Assembly (NCBI GenBank): GCA_026003615.1
Contig: BPHQ01000001.1
Span: forward strand, 372,001-436,000
Source of the DNA: Bellilinea sp.
GTDB lineage: Bacteria; Chloroflexota; Anaerolineae; Anaerolineales; Anaerolineaceae
Length of the DNA: 64,000 bases
Direction of reading: 5' to 3'
Shown here: positions 30,684 to 40,571 of the stretch, one piece after another
Position numbering within the stretch: the first letter of the stretch is position 1
How the letters are laid out: each line of letters starts with the position of its first letter
Made by a program: the position numbers and the translations under genes
The notes under the pieces: model-generated
What the model saw: the letters and a program-made list of their open reading frames with translations, nothing else
The model's database searches: none
What the model was told of the DNA's origin: nothing

Positions 30684-31496
30684 ATGTGGGACGCCTTAAT
30701 CATTACTCCTTTTATCAATACTCTTCTGTTCATCTATAACATCGTTGGACAGAACTTTGGGATTGCTATCATCCTGTTTACCCTGTTGATTCGGTTAATC
30801 ACCCATCCCTTGATGGTCAAGCAAATCAAGGGTGCGCAGGCAATGCAGGAACTGCAAAAGAACGAAAAGTGGATCAAAATTCAAGAAAAATACAAGGGTG
30901 ACCGCGAAAAATTGGCGCAAGAGCAAATGGCGCTCTACAAAGAACTGGGAATAAACCCGTTTGCTTCTTGCTTGCCGACCCTGATTCAGTTGCCGATAAT
31001 TTTTGGTTTGTATCAGGCAATCATTTCCGCGCTCGCCAGTACTCCGCTGGATCTGTTGCGGCTCATCCGCCATATTTATCCCGGTTTACTGCAAGTCGAA
31101 TCATTGATTCCGCTCAATTCCCGTTTCTTGTGGATGGATCTGGGACAACCTGAACGGCTGTTCATTCCGGGGTTGAGTTTTGGCATTCCGGTACTGGTGG
31201 TTGTGGTTGTCATCACGACTTATGTGCAGGGAAAGTTGATTGCCACACCTTCTGCCAACCCTAAGGATCAAACTGCAGCAATGTCGAATATGATGAACCT
31301 GTATATGCCCATCTTCATGGGTTACTTGGCCTATACACTGGCTTCGGGTCTGGCTTTGTACTTTGTGGCTTCTAACCTGATTGGTATCCTGCAATATGCG
31401 ATGTTGGGTAAAGTCAATTGGGGAAATGTGTTCCCATTTTTGAATAAACAACCAGCAGCCGCCAGTAGCAGCGGGAAAAAATCCTATTCAAAATAG
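30684..31496 (+). CDS. yidC: Membrane protein insertase YidC/Oxa1
   Basis: FGIAIILFTLLIRLITHPLMVKQIKGAQAMQELQ, LGINPFASCLPTLIQLPIIFGLYQAI, MPIFMGYLAYTLASGLALYFVASNLIGILQ. Confidence 0.94.
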   Translation: MWDALIITPFINTLLFIYNIVGQNFGIAIILFTLLIRLITHPLMVKQIKGAQAMQELQKNEKWIKIQEKYKGDREKLAQEQMALYKELGINPFASCLPTLIQLPIIFGLYQAIISALASTPLDLLRLIRHIYPGLLQVESLIPLNSRFLWMDLGQPERLFIPGLSFGIPVLVVVVVITTYVQGKLIATPSANPKDQTAAMSNMMNLYMPIFMGYLAYTLASGLALYFVASNLIGILQYAMLGKVNWGNVFPFLNKQPAAASSSGKKSYSK

Positions 31497-31543
31497 CCGC
31501 CGTTTTCCTGATTGAATTAGGAAAGGGAAGATTTGAGGAGTCT

Positions 31544-32326
31544 ATGAGTCACGAGAAAACCACCCTTGAAATCATCGCTCCAACTGTGGAAGAAGCCGTT
31601 GCCAAAGGATTAAGTCAACTTGGTCTGCGGGAAGATGAGGTTGAGGTTGAAGTGTTAGATGCCGGCAGCCGCGGATTTCTGGGTTTGGGAAGCCGTCAGG
31701 CACGTATTCGTTTGTGGATTAAGGAAAAAGAGAGCATTTCAACCTCTCCCCTAGAAAATGGGCAAAATCGTTCAACGAAGGTGGAGAAAAAAACCGCTTC
31801 CTCAACCAATCTGGCTCAGCCATCTGAAGAGGTTCAGGATAAAAATGAGAAATTTGTTTTGGCAACCGCCGAACAAATTACAGGGGAATTACTGCAAAAA
31901 ATGCACCTGAAAGCACGCCTAAAAGCGACTATGCTTGCCCCGCAAGATGAGAACGATCAACCCACAGTTATGGTGGAAGTGCAGGGGGAGGATTTGAGCA
32001 TTTTGATCGGCCGCCGCTCGGAGACTTTGAATGCCTTGCAGTACATTACCAGCCTGATTTTGAGTAAAGAGGTGGGACGGTGGGTTCCATTGATAATTGA
32101 TGTGCAAGGCTACCGAGCGCGGCGCGAACGTCAATTGCGGGTGCTGGCACGCCGCAGCGCCGAACAGGTTGTCCATACGGGTAGAAAAATCACTTTGGAA
32201 CCGATGCCGGCCAATGAGCGGCGGGTGATTCATCTTGAATTGCGGGATCATCCGGAAGTAACCACAGAAAGTGTTGGTGAGGAACCTAACCGTAAGGTTA
32301 CAATCTTCTTAAAGAAACATCATTAA
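31544..32326 (+). CDS. jag: Jag/KhpB RNA-binding protein (Jag-N, KH, R3H)
   Basis: TVEEAVAKGLSQLGL, GSRGFLGLGSRQARI, LIGRRSETLNALQYITSLIL, MPANERRVIHLELRDHPEVTTESVGEEPNRKVTI. Confidence 0.94.
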   Translation: MSHEKTTLEIIAPTVEEAVAKGLSQLGLREDEVEVEVLDAGSRGFLGLGSRQARIRLWIKEKESISTSPLENGQNRSTKVEKKTASSTNLAQPSEEVQDKNEKFVLATAEQITGELLQKMHLKARLKATMLAPQDENDQPTVMVEVQGEDLSILIGRRSETLNALQYITSLILSKEVGRWVPLIIDVQGYRARRERQLRVLARRSAEQVVHTGRKITLEPMPANERRVIHLELRDHPEVTTESVGEEPNRKVTIFLKKHH

Positions 32327-32394
32327 TGACCATTGGTAACAACAGGTATTTTCAACCTCATACTTGAAAATCCTGTTTTCTTTTGGGAGATCAT

Positions 32395-33564
32395 GTGACC
32401 ATCTGGCAGTATATCGTCTCTACCCATGCGGATGGTTTGCTGGGCTATCTCGCGATCATTTTAACTATCTCGGTGTTCAATCTTTTCTGGTTTCGAAGAA
32501 TTGAACATTACCCGCCCGCCAGCCAAAAACCGCTCGTTTCCATTCTCATACCAGCTCGAAACGAAGAAGGGAATATCGGGGGATGTGTCAGTTCGGTATT
32601 GGGTCAGGATTATCCTCATCTGGAAATTCTGATACTGGATGATCAATCAACCGACCGAACGGCTGAAATTGTTCGCCGCTACCGTCAGCAGGATGATCGT
32701 GTGGTCTTAATTGAGGGAAAACCTCTGCCGACCGGTTGGTTGGGCAAGCATTGGGCGTGTCAGCAGTTGGCCGAACAGAGTAGGGGTGAATTGCTGCTCT
32801 TTTTGGATGCCGACACTCGTCTTCATCCCCAAGCGATTACCCATGCGGTGAACACTTTTTTCCACGAACGGGTTCAACTACTCAGTGTAGTTCCGAGGGA
32901 AATTGTAAAGACCTGGGGCGAGCGATTGATTCAACCTTTCTTCTTATGGGCAGTATATACCGTTTTACCGTTAGGGATTGCTCGAAAGGTACAATTGGAC
33001 TGGTTGACTTTTACGATTGGCCAGTTTATGCTATTCGACCGGAGAGTTTATTTTGAAATTGGGGGACATGCAGCAATACGCAACGATGCGGTGGACGATC
33101 TGGCAATGGGACGCAGGATAGTCAAAAAGGGTTTCCGATGGTGGCTTGCAGATGGAAGCGATCAGGTGGAGTGCCGGATGTATCATTCCTTAAGTCAGGT
33201 GATTAATGGTTTCAGTAAGAATTATTTTGCGGCTTTTCGGTATAATCTCTTAACATACAGTTTCGTGTTTACGTGGTTGATGGTGGTTTTCTGGGAACCG
33301 CTGGTTGTTCTTTTTTTTAGCCTGAGCGGTATAAAGGTGAATTATTTTCCCATCGAAAAAGCCGGTCTTGCAACTGGACTCTCTCTATTGATTTGGGGTT
33401 TGGTGTACGCCCGCTTGAAATTTCCAGTTTATCTGGCCTTCTTTTACCCTTTGACGGTTCTTTTCAATACCCTGATTGCGATACGCTCTTTCTATCTGAC
33501 CTTGAGAGGTACTTCTACCTGGAAGGGCCGCCGGTTGGAGAAACCCAAAATTCGCTTTTTCTAA
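32395..33564 (+). CDS. Family 2 glycosyltransferase, membrane-associated
   Basis: PLVSILIPARNEEGNIGGCVSSVLGQDYPHLEILILDDQSTDRT; LLFLDADTRLHP; C-terminal TMs. Confidence 0.85.
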   Translation: MTIWQYIVSTHADGLLGYLAIILTISVFNLFWFRRIEHYPPASQKPLVSILIPARNEEGNIGGCVSSVLGQDYPHLEILILDDQSTDRTAEIVRRYRQQDDRVVLIEGKPLPTGWLGKHWACQQLAEQSRGELLLFLDADTRLHPQAITHAVNTFFHERVQLLSVVPREIVKTWGERLIQPFFLWAVYTVLPLGIARKVQLDWLTFTIGQFMLFDRRVYFEIGGHAAIRNDAVDDLAMGRRIVKKGFRWWLADGSDQVECRMYHSLSQVINGFSKNYFAAFRYNLLTYSFVFTWLMVVFWEPLVVLFFSLSGIKVNYFPIEKAGLATGLSLLIWGLVYARLKFPVYLAFFYPLTVLFNTLIAIRSFYLTLRGTSTWKGRRLEKPKIRFF

Positions 33565-33577
33565 CGGAGGAAACCTC

Positions 33578-34882
33578 ATGAAAGCAGTGGACATCATCAT
33601 TAAAAAACGTGACCGAAAAGTGTTGAGCCGGGAAGAGATTGAGTTCTTTGTGCAGGGATTCACACGGGGAGAAATTCCAGATTATCAGGTAGCTGCATGG
33701 GCGATGGCGGTGATGCTTAATGGAATGACCGAACAGGAAACTACCGATCTGACTCTGGCAATGGCTTACTCCGGGGAGGTGTTGGATTTGTCTGGGGTAG
33801 TGCCGGTGGCGGTAGATAAACATTCTACCGGCGGGGTGGGGGACAAAACTACGCTGGTGGTTGAACCTTTGGTCGCTGCTTGTGGATTACCCGTCGGCAA
33901 GATGTCGGGTCGGGGACTGGGTTTTAGTGGTGGCACCCTGGATAAGATTGAGTCTATTCGCGGCTTTCGCACTGATTTGAGCAAAGAGGAATTCATCCAT
34001 CATCTAAGAACCTATGGATTGGTGCTGACTGGTCAAACGGGTGACTTAGCGCCTGCGGACGGTAAATTGTACGCGCTGCGGGATGTGACTGGCACAGTTC
34101 CTTCCATACCTTTGATTGCTTCTTCCATCATGAGCAAAAAAATTGCTGCTGGTGCGCAGGCGATTGTCCTGGATGTTAAGGTTGGGGTGGGGGCTTTCAT
34201 GGAAACCCTGGAGGATGCCCGTACACTGGCAGGATTGATGGTGGCGATTGCGCGCCTTTCCGGACGCAGGGCAGTGGCGGTTTTATCTGACATGAATCAG
34301 CCGCTGGGTTATGCAGTGGGAAATGCGTTGGAATTACGGGAAGCCATTGATACGCTGCACGGTCATGGCCCGGAAGATTTTTACGAACATTGCATGGAAA
34401 TAGCCAGCCATATGCTGGTCATTGGCGGAAAGGTTCAAGATTTGCGTGAGGGGCGAGACCTCGCAGAAGAAGCCTTACGAGAAGGGCGGGCGTGGCAACA
34501 ATTCCGTACACTGGTGCAGGTTCAGGGTGGGGATGTCCGCATGGTGGATCAACCTGAATTATTACCGAGAGCAGCATTTATTGAAGAGGTGTACGCAAGT
34601 CAAGAAGGGTATCTTTCTGCCATAAACGCCAGAGAAGTGGGGGAAACTTCTGTTGATTTGGGGGCCGGAAGAATCAAAAAAGGAGATGCAATTGATCACG
34701 CGGTAGGTGTGGTTGTTCATCATAAGGTTGGGGATTTTCTTCGCAAGGGAGACTTGTTATTTACCATTCATGCGAATGATCGCTCTAAATTGGAGCAGGC
34801 AAAAGAACGGTTGCTGGCTGCGCATAGCTGGAGCACGCTGCCGATTCAGCCCTTGCCCTTGTTTTACGGTGTAATTGAGTAG
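33578..34882 (+). CDS. pdp: Pyrimidine-nucleoside/thymidine phosphorylase
   Basis: KHSTGGVGDKTTLVVEPLVAACGLPVGKMSGRGLGFSGGTLDKIESI motif. Confidence 0.93.
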   Translation: MKAVDIIIKKRDRKVLSREEIEFFVQGFTRGEIPDYQVAAWAMAVMLNGMTEQETTDLTLAMAYSGEVLDLSGVVPVAVDKHSTGGVGDKTTLVVEPLVAACGLPVGKMSGRGLGFSGGTLDKIESIRGFRTDLSKEEFIHHLRTYGLVLTGQTGDLAPADGKLYALRDVTGTVPSIPLIASSIMSKKIAAGAQAIVLDVKVGVGAFMETLEDARTLAGLMVAIARLSGRRAVAVLSDMNQPLGYAVGNALELREAIDTLHGHGPEDFYEHCMEIASHMLVIGGKVQDLREGRDLAEEALREGRAWQQFRTLVQVQGGDVRMVDQPELLPRAAFIEEVYASQEGYLSAINAREVGETSVDLGAGRIKKGDAIDHAVGVVVHHKVGDFLRKGDLLFTIHANDRSKLEQAKERLLAAHSWSTLPIQPLPLFYGVIE

Positions 34883-34901
34883 GCTATTCCTTGGGGTTGC
34901 T

Positions 34902-36947
34902 ATGAAAGTCAACCGCTTTGAGGCGCTATTTGCGATTCTGGTGGTCGTTGTTCACATGACGGTTGTCTTTGCGCCAATGGATAATCTTCTGGACAGGTGG
35001 TTCACCACCGATGATGCTTTCTATTACTTTCAAGTAGCCCGTAATATCAGCGAGGGGAAAGGATCCAGCCTGGATGGCATCCATCCCTCAAATGGTTATC
35101 ATCCATTGTGGATGCTCATTTTAATTCCGGTTTTTTCGCTGGCACACTTTGACCTGTTTTTGCCTTTACGATTGGTTGTTTTCATTTCAGTACTGATTTC
35201 TTTGGGAAGCGGTACGATTCTATATCGCTTTCTCTCCAAGTCCATTCATCCTTCTCTTGCCATGCTGGCTGCAGTCTTTTGGGTGTTTTTTCCTTCACTT
35301 CATCGTTCTTTCATTCAATTAGGAATGGAATCGGCTTTGAATGCCTTATGTGGGGTTGGGTTGATCTATCAGACCGCTCGAATTTTAGAGAAACCCATTG
35401 CTCAAGAATCCTGGCGTGATCGCTTCACGCTGGGAGTGATAGCACTTTTGACTTTGTTTGCCAGGCTGGATAATGTATTCTTGGTTCTGACTATCGGTTT
35501 GGTGGTCGTATTTAGAGACAAACAGAGATGGATCTTCTGGTTGTTCTATTTGATCTTCGGGCTTTCCGCGGTTTATCTGGCCTTTTTTACGCGACTTGGT
35601 TTTCCGCGCTTTCTAACCGAGTATCAATCTACACTGTATGCGATGATTTGGCTTGGTGTGCCGATCAAGTTAATTTTGGCATATAGCCTGGGATTGTTTC
35701 GTCCAATATGGAGAGGGTTTCGTGAAGAATTCGTGCGGGTTTTTCTGGCCGGCCTGAGTTCTGCGGTGTTGACAGGTGTGATCTTAATAATACTGAACGC
35801 TGGAGGAGTCATTGGAAGTTATCCTCGCACAACAGCCTTGCTCGATGTCTTTTATAGTGTGTTAATGTATTTACTGGCGCGAAGGCTGGCAATTGAGATC
35901 ATCGGGAAATTTCAAGGGGAGATATTCTCGCCATGGGGGGAGTTTTTACAAAATATTCGTCACTGGATTGTTCGTGGAACGGGGTATGCTCTACCAGTTG
36001 TAATCGGTTTGAGCGTTTATCTGCTCCTTAATCTGATCTGGTTTGGCACGCCATCACCGGTTAGTGGTCAGGTTAAGCATTGGTGGGGTACGATTCCGGA
36101 CACTGTTTATGGTAAACCCGTTAACAGTATCCCCGGTTTGTTTGGATTTTTTGAAAACATTGGGCAAAGTCCGTGGTGGTTACTGTTCCTGCCTGTGTCT
36201 ATATTCGTGGAAGGTTTGTGGGGGGGATTGGTACATGGTGTTACAAGTGAGTGGTTGGAGTGCGGATTGATGATTGGCTGGCTTGCTATGATATTTGCAG
36301 GGTTGAAGTGGCAAATTAAAAAATCCAATTTCGACCCGCGTACATTGTTGATTTTCCCGATTTTAACCGCCTGTCTGTTTCAGATCATGTACTATACGGG
36401 CAGTTATTATATCAATCTCCGGCCGTGGTACTGGGTCAATTCATCGCTTGCAGCCATTATGTTATTTTCTTTTTCTCTCGAGGGATGGTTCACACGTTTT
36501 TCTTTCTATGAAATAAAAAAGCGGCTTGTTTTGTTTGCTGGTTTAATTATGGTAGTGATTGTTATTGGGGGGAGCTCAATGTTGGTTAATTCTTTTTTAA
36601 TCCAGAAAAATCCTGCAAAAGCCTATTATCTTCGGGAAGTTGAACTCCTCGAGAAAGAAACACCACCGGGTAGTATGATTGGCATGCCTGGAGGCGGGAC
36701 AACGGCCTATTTTATCCACGATCGTACGATCATTAATCTGGATGGGTTAATCAACAGTTATAATTATTTTCAGCATCTTAAAAATGGGCAAGGAAGAGAA
36801 TATCTGGATCAACTGGGTTTGGATTTTGTATTTGGAAACCCGGGGATGATCGAGAATGCGGCTCCTTATTACTCCCTGCTAAGAGACCGACTCGAAGCAA
36901 AAACAGACATACTCGAATTCAGGCTTTACCAATACCGTTCGCCATGA
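34902..36947 (+). CDS. Polytopic glycosyltransferase-like membrane protein
   Basis: About 680 aa, many TMs; TTDDAFYYFQVARNISEGKGSSLDGIHPSNGYHPLWML pattern typical of GT-C type proteins. Confidence 0.6.
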   Translation: MKVNRFEALFAILVVVVHMTVVFAPMDNLLDRWFTTDDAFYYFQVARNISEGKGSSLDGIHPSNGYHPLWMLILIPVFSLAHFDLFLPLRLVVFISVLISLGSGTILYRFLSKSIHPSLAMLAAVFWVFFPSLHRSFIQLGMESALNALCGVGLIYQTARILEKPIAQESWRDRFTLGVIALLTLFARLDNVFLVLTIGLVVVFRDKQRWIFWLFYLIFGLSAVYLAFFTRLGFPRFLTEYQSTLYAMIWLGVPIKLILAYSLGLFRPIWRGFREEFVRVFLAGLSSAVLTGVILIILNAGGVIGSYPRTTALLDVFYSVLMYLLARRLAIEIIGKFQGEIFSPWGEFLQNIRHWIVRGTGYALPVVIGLSVYLLLNLIWFGTPSPVSGQVKHWWGTIPDTVYGKPVNSIPGLFGFFENIGQSPWWLLFLPVSIFVEGLWGGLVHGVTSEWLECGLMIGWLAMIFAGLKWQIKKSNFDPRTLLIFPILTACLFQIMYYTGSYYINLRPWYWVNSSLAAIMLFSFSLEGWFTRFSFYEIKKRLVLFAGLIMVVIVIGGSSMLVNSFLIQKNPAKAYYLREVELLEKETPPGSMIGMPGGGTTAYFIHDRTIINLDGLINSYNYFQHLKNGQGREYLDQLGLDFVFGNPGMIENAAPYYSLLRDRLEAKTDILEFRLYQYRSP

Positions 36948-36965
36948 TTTTGGTTCATCTTGCAC

Positions 36966-36994
36966 TTGCCATACGGTCAAATTCGTGGCATAAT
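36966..36994 (+). promoter_or_regulatory. Sigma70-type promoter of ileS T-box transcript
   Basis: TTGCCA-17 nt-CATAAT. Confidence 0.7.
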
Positions 36995-37010
36995 TTCGGC
37001 ATCTGTGTAA

Positions 37011-37285
37011 AAGCGATGATGGAAACGAGTAAGTTTGCACGCAGCCACAGCGAGTCCGGGCGGGTGTGAGCCGGGCGCAAAGCGGCAGACTGAAAATCCT
37101 TCCGGAGCTGCAAACTGAACGCAGGGTCATCTGTCAGTAGGGGCGCCGGCTTCGCCAGCCGTTAGCAGTGGCGCGAATATATCCTGGAAAAGGCGTATTC
37201 GGCTGAGTGCCTGCTTGAACAGCAGGAAACAGGGTGGTACCGCGAGAAAAACCCTCTCGTCCCTGTATGGGCAGAGGGTTTATGT
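37011..37285 (+). promoter_or_regulatory. T-box leader upstream of ileS
   Basis: T-box core AGGGTGGTACCGCG at 37231-37244; stem I AGTA element and candidate ATC specifier near 37096-37098; terminator accctct...agagggttt at 37251-37285. Confidence 0.92.
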
Positions 37286-37314
37286 CTTAATTTCAAGCGC
37301 TTAGAGGAGTGAAC

Positions 37315-40300
37315 ATGTTTCGACCGGTTTCTCCAAAACTCAATATTGTGTTGATGGAAGAGGGTGTTCTCCGATTTTGGAAAAAGCATCAAATTTTCCA
37401 AAAAACTTTGGAACAACGAGAAGGTGGCCCGGAGTACGTTTTTTATGAAGGCCCTCCCACAGCAAATGGTAAACCCGGTGTGCATCATGTGCTGGCACGC
37501 GCCTTCAAGGATGTATTCCCCCGCTATAAAACCATGCAGGGCTATCATGTCATACGGCGCGGCGGCTGGGACACGCATGGACTGCCGGTAGAAATTGAGG
37601 TTGAAAAAAAACTTGGTTTTACCAATAAGCAACAGATTGAGGATTTTGGAATTGCCCGGTTCAATGAACTTTGCCGTGAGTCTGCCTTTTCCTACATTCA
37701 AGAGTGGGAAAAATTGACCGACCGCATTGCTTATTGGGTGGACCTGGATACGGCCTATATTACCTATACCAACGATTATATCGAGTCGGTCTGGTGGATT
37801 TTGAAAAATTTTTGGGACAAAGGACTGTTGTATCAGGGGTTCAAAGTTGTCCCTTATTGCTCGCGTTGTGGTACTCCCCTTTCCGATCACGAGGTGGCAT
37901 TGGGCTATGATGAAGCAACCGATCCGTCGGTATATGTCCGGTTACCGCTGGTGGAAGAACCAGACACGGCGTTATTGGTGTGGACAACAACTCCCTGGAC
38001 ACTACCGGCAAATGTAGCGGTGGCTGCTCACCCCGATGAAACTTATGTGGTGATTGAACGGGAGTTAGAGGAAGGCGGAACTGAAAAATTGATCCTTGCC
38101 GAAGCGCTGTTGGAAAAGGTGTTCGACAATCAGCCTTACACCATTCTTAAAAAGATCAAGGGCAAAAATCTGAAAGGCAAGCGGTATCAGCCTTTATTCA
38201 CCTTCTTACCACCTGACAAACCGGCTCATTATGTGGTGATGGGTGATTTTGTGACCACCGAAGATGGTACAGGCTTGGTTCACATGGCGCCGGCTTTCGG
38301 TGCCGAGGATATGAGCGCGGCGTTGGAATATGATTTGCCGATCCTGATGACCGTTGCGCCTAACGGCACATTTATTTCCGAAGTGCGTCCCTGGGCAGGA
38401 ATGTTCGTCAAGGACGCGGATCCTTTGATTATTGAAGATTTAAATCAGCGCGGGCTTCTTTTCCGCGCGGGCACCTACACCCACACCTATCCTTTCTGCT
38501 GGCGCTGCGATACACCCTTGCTGTATTATGCGCGCCCAACCTGGTATATTCGAACCAGCCAGTTCAAAGAACGGATGGTGGAGTTGAACGAACAAATCAA
38601 CTGGTATCCTGCTCATATTAAGAATGGACGATTTGGAAACTGGCTGGCTAATAATATTGATTGGGCATTAGGCCGTGAAAGGTATTGGGGAACCCCCTTA
38701 CCCGTTTGGGAATGTGAGCAGTGCAAACATCAGGAGTGCATCGGCTCGGTAGCAGAATTGAGCCAGAAGGTTGGACGTGACCTTTCCAGCCTGGATTTGC
38801 ACCGTCCGCACGTAGATGAGGTTGTCTATTCCTGTTCGGAGTGCGGTGGAAAAATGCACCGCGTACCGGAATTGATTGATGTGTGGTTTGATTCGGGTTC
38901 AATGCCCTACGCCCAATGGCATTACCCCTTTGAAAATCAGGAGATTTTTGCCCGACAGTATCCGGCCGATTATATTTGCGAGGCAGTAGATCAAACGCGC
39001 GGATGGTTCTATTCATTACACGCGATCAGTACGCTGTTGAATGACCAGGTCAGTTTTAAGAATGTGATTTGCCTTGGTCTAATTCTGGATGGTAAGGGTG
39101 AGAAAATGTCAAAATCGCGCGGAAATGTGGCCGATCCGTGGGATGTTTTGAATAAGCACGGCGCCGATGCTATGCGCTGGTACCTTTACACGGCCAGCCC
39201 GCCCGGTCAGGAACGGCGTTATTCGTCCGAATTGGTATCCGAAGTGGTGCGGAATTTCACATTGACGTTGTGGAATACCTACTCTTTCTTTGTAACCTAC
39301 GCCAATCTGGACGGCTGGAAACCGGATGTTTCTCACCTTCCTCAATATAGCGATTTAGATCGCTGGCTGCGTTCCAGCCTCCATACGCTGGTGCGAGAGG
39401 TAACCAATGCACTGGAAACTTATGATGTGTTAGGAGCCACCCGTCCCATCGAAACTTTTGTAGATCAATTATCCAACTGGTACTTACGGCGTTCCCGGCG
39501 GCGGTTTTGGAAGAGCGAGTCCGATGAGGACAAGCGGGCAGCTTATGCCACACTCTACGAAGCGCTGGTTACCCTTGCCAAATTGCTTGCACCGACCATG
39601 CCGTTTATGGCGGAAGAGCTTTACCAGAACCTTGTTCGAAGTGTGGATAATTCGGCACCTGAATCGGTGCATTTGGCACAATGGCCTGCATACGACCCCG
39701 CGGTGATTGATGAACGACTCAATCGCGAGATGGCACTGGTGATGAAACTGGCTTCTGTGGGTCATGCAGCGCGAAATAAAGCCAATCGGAAGGTGCGCCA
39801 GCCGTTAGCTGAGGCGGCTTTTTCGGTTGGTACGGCCGATGAAATGCGAGTGGTTGAAGCCTATGCAGATTTGCTGGAAGATGAATTAAATGTCAAAAAA
39901 GTGCGTGTACTGGATACAACTGCCGAGGCAGTTGCTTATTCCCTCAACCCGCTACCCAAACAATTGGGTCAAAAATACGGCAGCAAATTTCCGGCGATCC
40001 GCAAGGCTTTACTGGAGCTGGATCCAGAATTGGCTGCAAAACGACTGCTGGCCGGTGAGCCGCTTGACGTGGTGGTAGAAGGGGAAACTTTTACCATATT
40101 GCCGGAGGAGGTGGAGGTGCGGGCAACAGCGCGTGAAGGCTTTGCGGTGGCCAGTGAAGGCGCCTATCTGGCGGCTTTGGTTACGGACTTAACCCCCGAA
40201 CTGGTCAAAGAGGGGTTGGCAAGGGAATTTGTCCGCCGTGTTCAAGATTTACGTAAACAGGCCGATTTGGAAATTTCGGACCGAATCCGGCTTTATTACT

Positions 40301-40467
40301 CGGCCACACCTTTGCTGGCAGAAGCCGTCAAAGACTTTGCCGGTTATATTCAAGCTGAAACGCTCTGTGTTGAGATGGTTGATTCATTGACATCGGAGAA
40401 CCTGCCCACTACAAGGGATACCTTTGATGATCAGGAAGTGACCATTGCTCTGAAAAGGGTCGAGTAA
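37315..40467 (+). CDS. ileS: Isoleucyl-tRNA synthetase
   Basis: YEGPPTANGKPGVHHVLARAFKDVFPRYKTMQGYHVIRRGGWDTHGLPVE; KMSKSRGN; downstream of T-box. Confidence 0.97.
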   Translation: MFRPVSPKLNIVLMEEGVLRFWKKHQIFQKTLEQREGGPEYVFYEGPPTANGKPGVHHVLARAFKDVFPRYKTMQGYHVIRRGGWDTHGLPVEIEVEKKLGFTNKQQIEDFGIARFNELCRESAFSYIQEWEKLTDRIAYWVDLDTAYITYTNDYIESVWWILKNFWDKGLLYQGFKVVPYCSRCGTPLSDHEVALGYDEATDPSVYVRLPLVEEPDTALLVWTTTPWTLPANVAVAAHPDETYVVIERELEEGGTEKLILAEALLEKVFDNQPYTILKKIKGKNLKGKRYQPLFTFLPPDKPAHYVVMGDFVTTEDGTGLVHMAPAFGAEDMSAALEYDLPILMTVAPNGTFISEVRPWAGMFVKDADPLIIEDLNQRGLLFRAGTYTHTYPFCWRCDTPLLYYARPTWYIRTSQFKERMVELNEQINWYPAHIKNGRFGNWLANNIDWALGRERYWGTPLPVWECEQCKHQECIGSVAELSQKVGRDLSSLDLHRPHVDEVVYSCSECGGKMHRVPELIDVWFDSGSMPYAQWHYPFENQEIFARQYPADYICEAVDQTRGWFYSLHAISTLLNDQVSFKNVICLGLILDGKGEKMSKSRGNVADPWDVLNKHGADAMRWYLYTASPPGQERRYSSELVSEVVRNFTLTLWNTYSFFVTYANLDGWKPDVSHLPQYSDLDRWLRSSLHTLVREVTNALETYDVLGATRPIETFVDQLSNWYLRRSRRRFWKSESDEDKRAAYATLYEALVTLAKLLAPTMPFMAEELYQNLVRSVDNSAPESVHLAQWPAYDPAVIDERLNREMALVMKLASVGHAARNKANRKVRQPLAEAAFSVGTADEMRVVEAYADLLEDELNVKKVRVLDTTAEAVAYSLNPLPKQLGQKYGSKFPAIRKALLELDPELAAKRLLAGEPLDVVVEGETFTILPEEVEVRATAREGFAVASEGAYLAALVTDLTPELVKEGLAREFVRRVQDLRKQADLEISDRIRLYYSATPLLAEAVKDFAGYIQAETLCVEMVDSLTSENLPTTRDTFDDQEVTIALKRVE

Positions 40468-40486
40468 ATCCCAGAATAATCAACGC

Positions 40487-40516
40487 GAACAGGGCATCCT
40501 GATGGGTGCCCTGTTC
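40487..40516 (+). terminator. Hairpin after ileS, candidate terminator
   Basis: gaacagggca-tcctgatggg-tgccctgttc, about 13-bp stem with TGAT loop; weak U-tract. Confidence 0.6.
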
Positions 40517-40536
40517 TACATTAACGTTACAAAAAC

Positions 40537-40564
40537 TTTACAAACTTGGTCAGATTGGTACAAT
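40537..40564 (+). promoter_or_regulatory. Candidate promoter immediately upstream of the flippase-like gene
   Basis: TTTACA-16 nt-TACAAT, -10 ends 7 nt before ATG 40572. Confidence 0.6.
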
Positions 40565-40571
40565 AGAATAA

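Noticed and set aside
37162-37890. 242-aa minus-strand ORF over the T-box and ileS start
   Set aside because: Antisense to T-box and a strongly conserved ileS N-terminus; no domain or RBS support.
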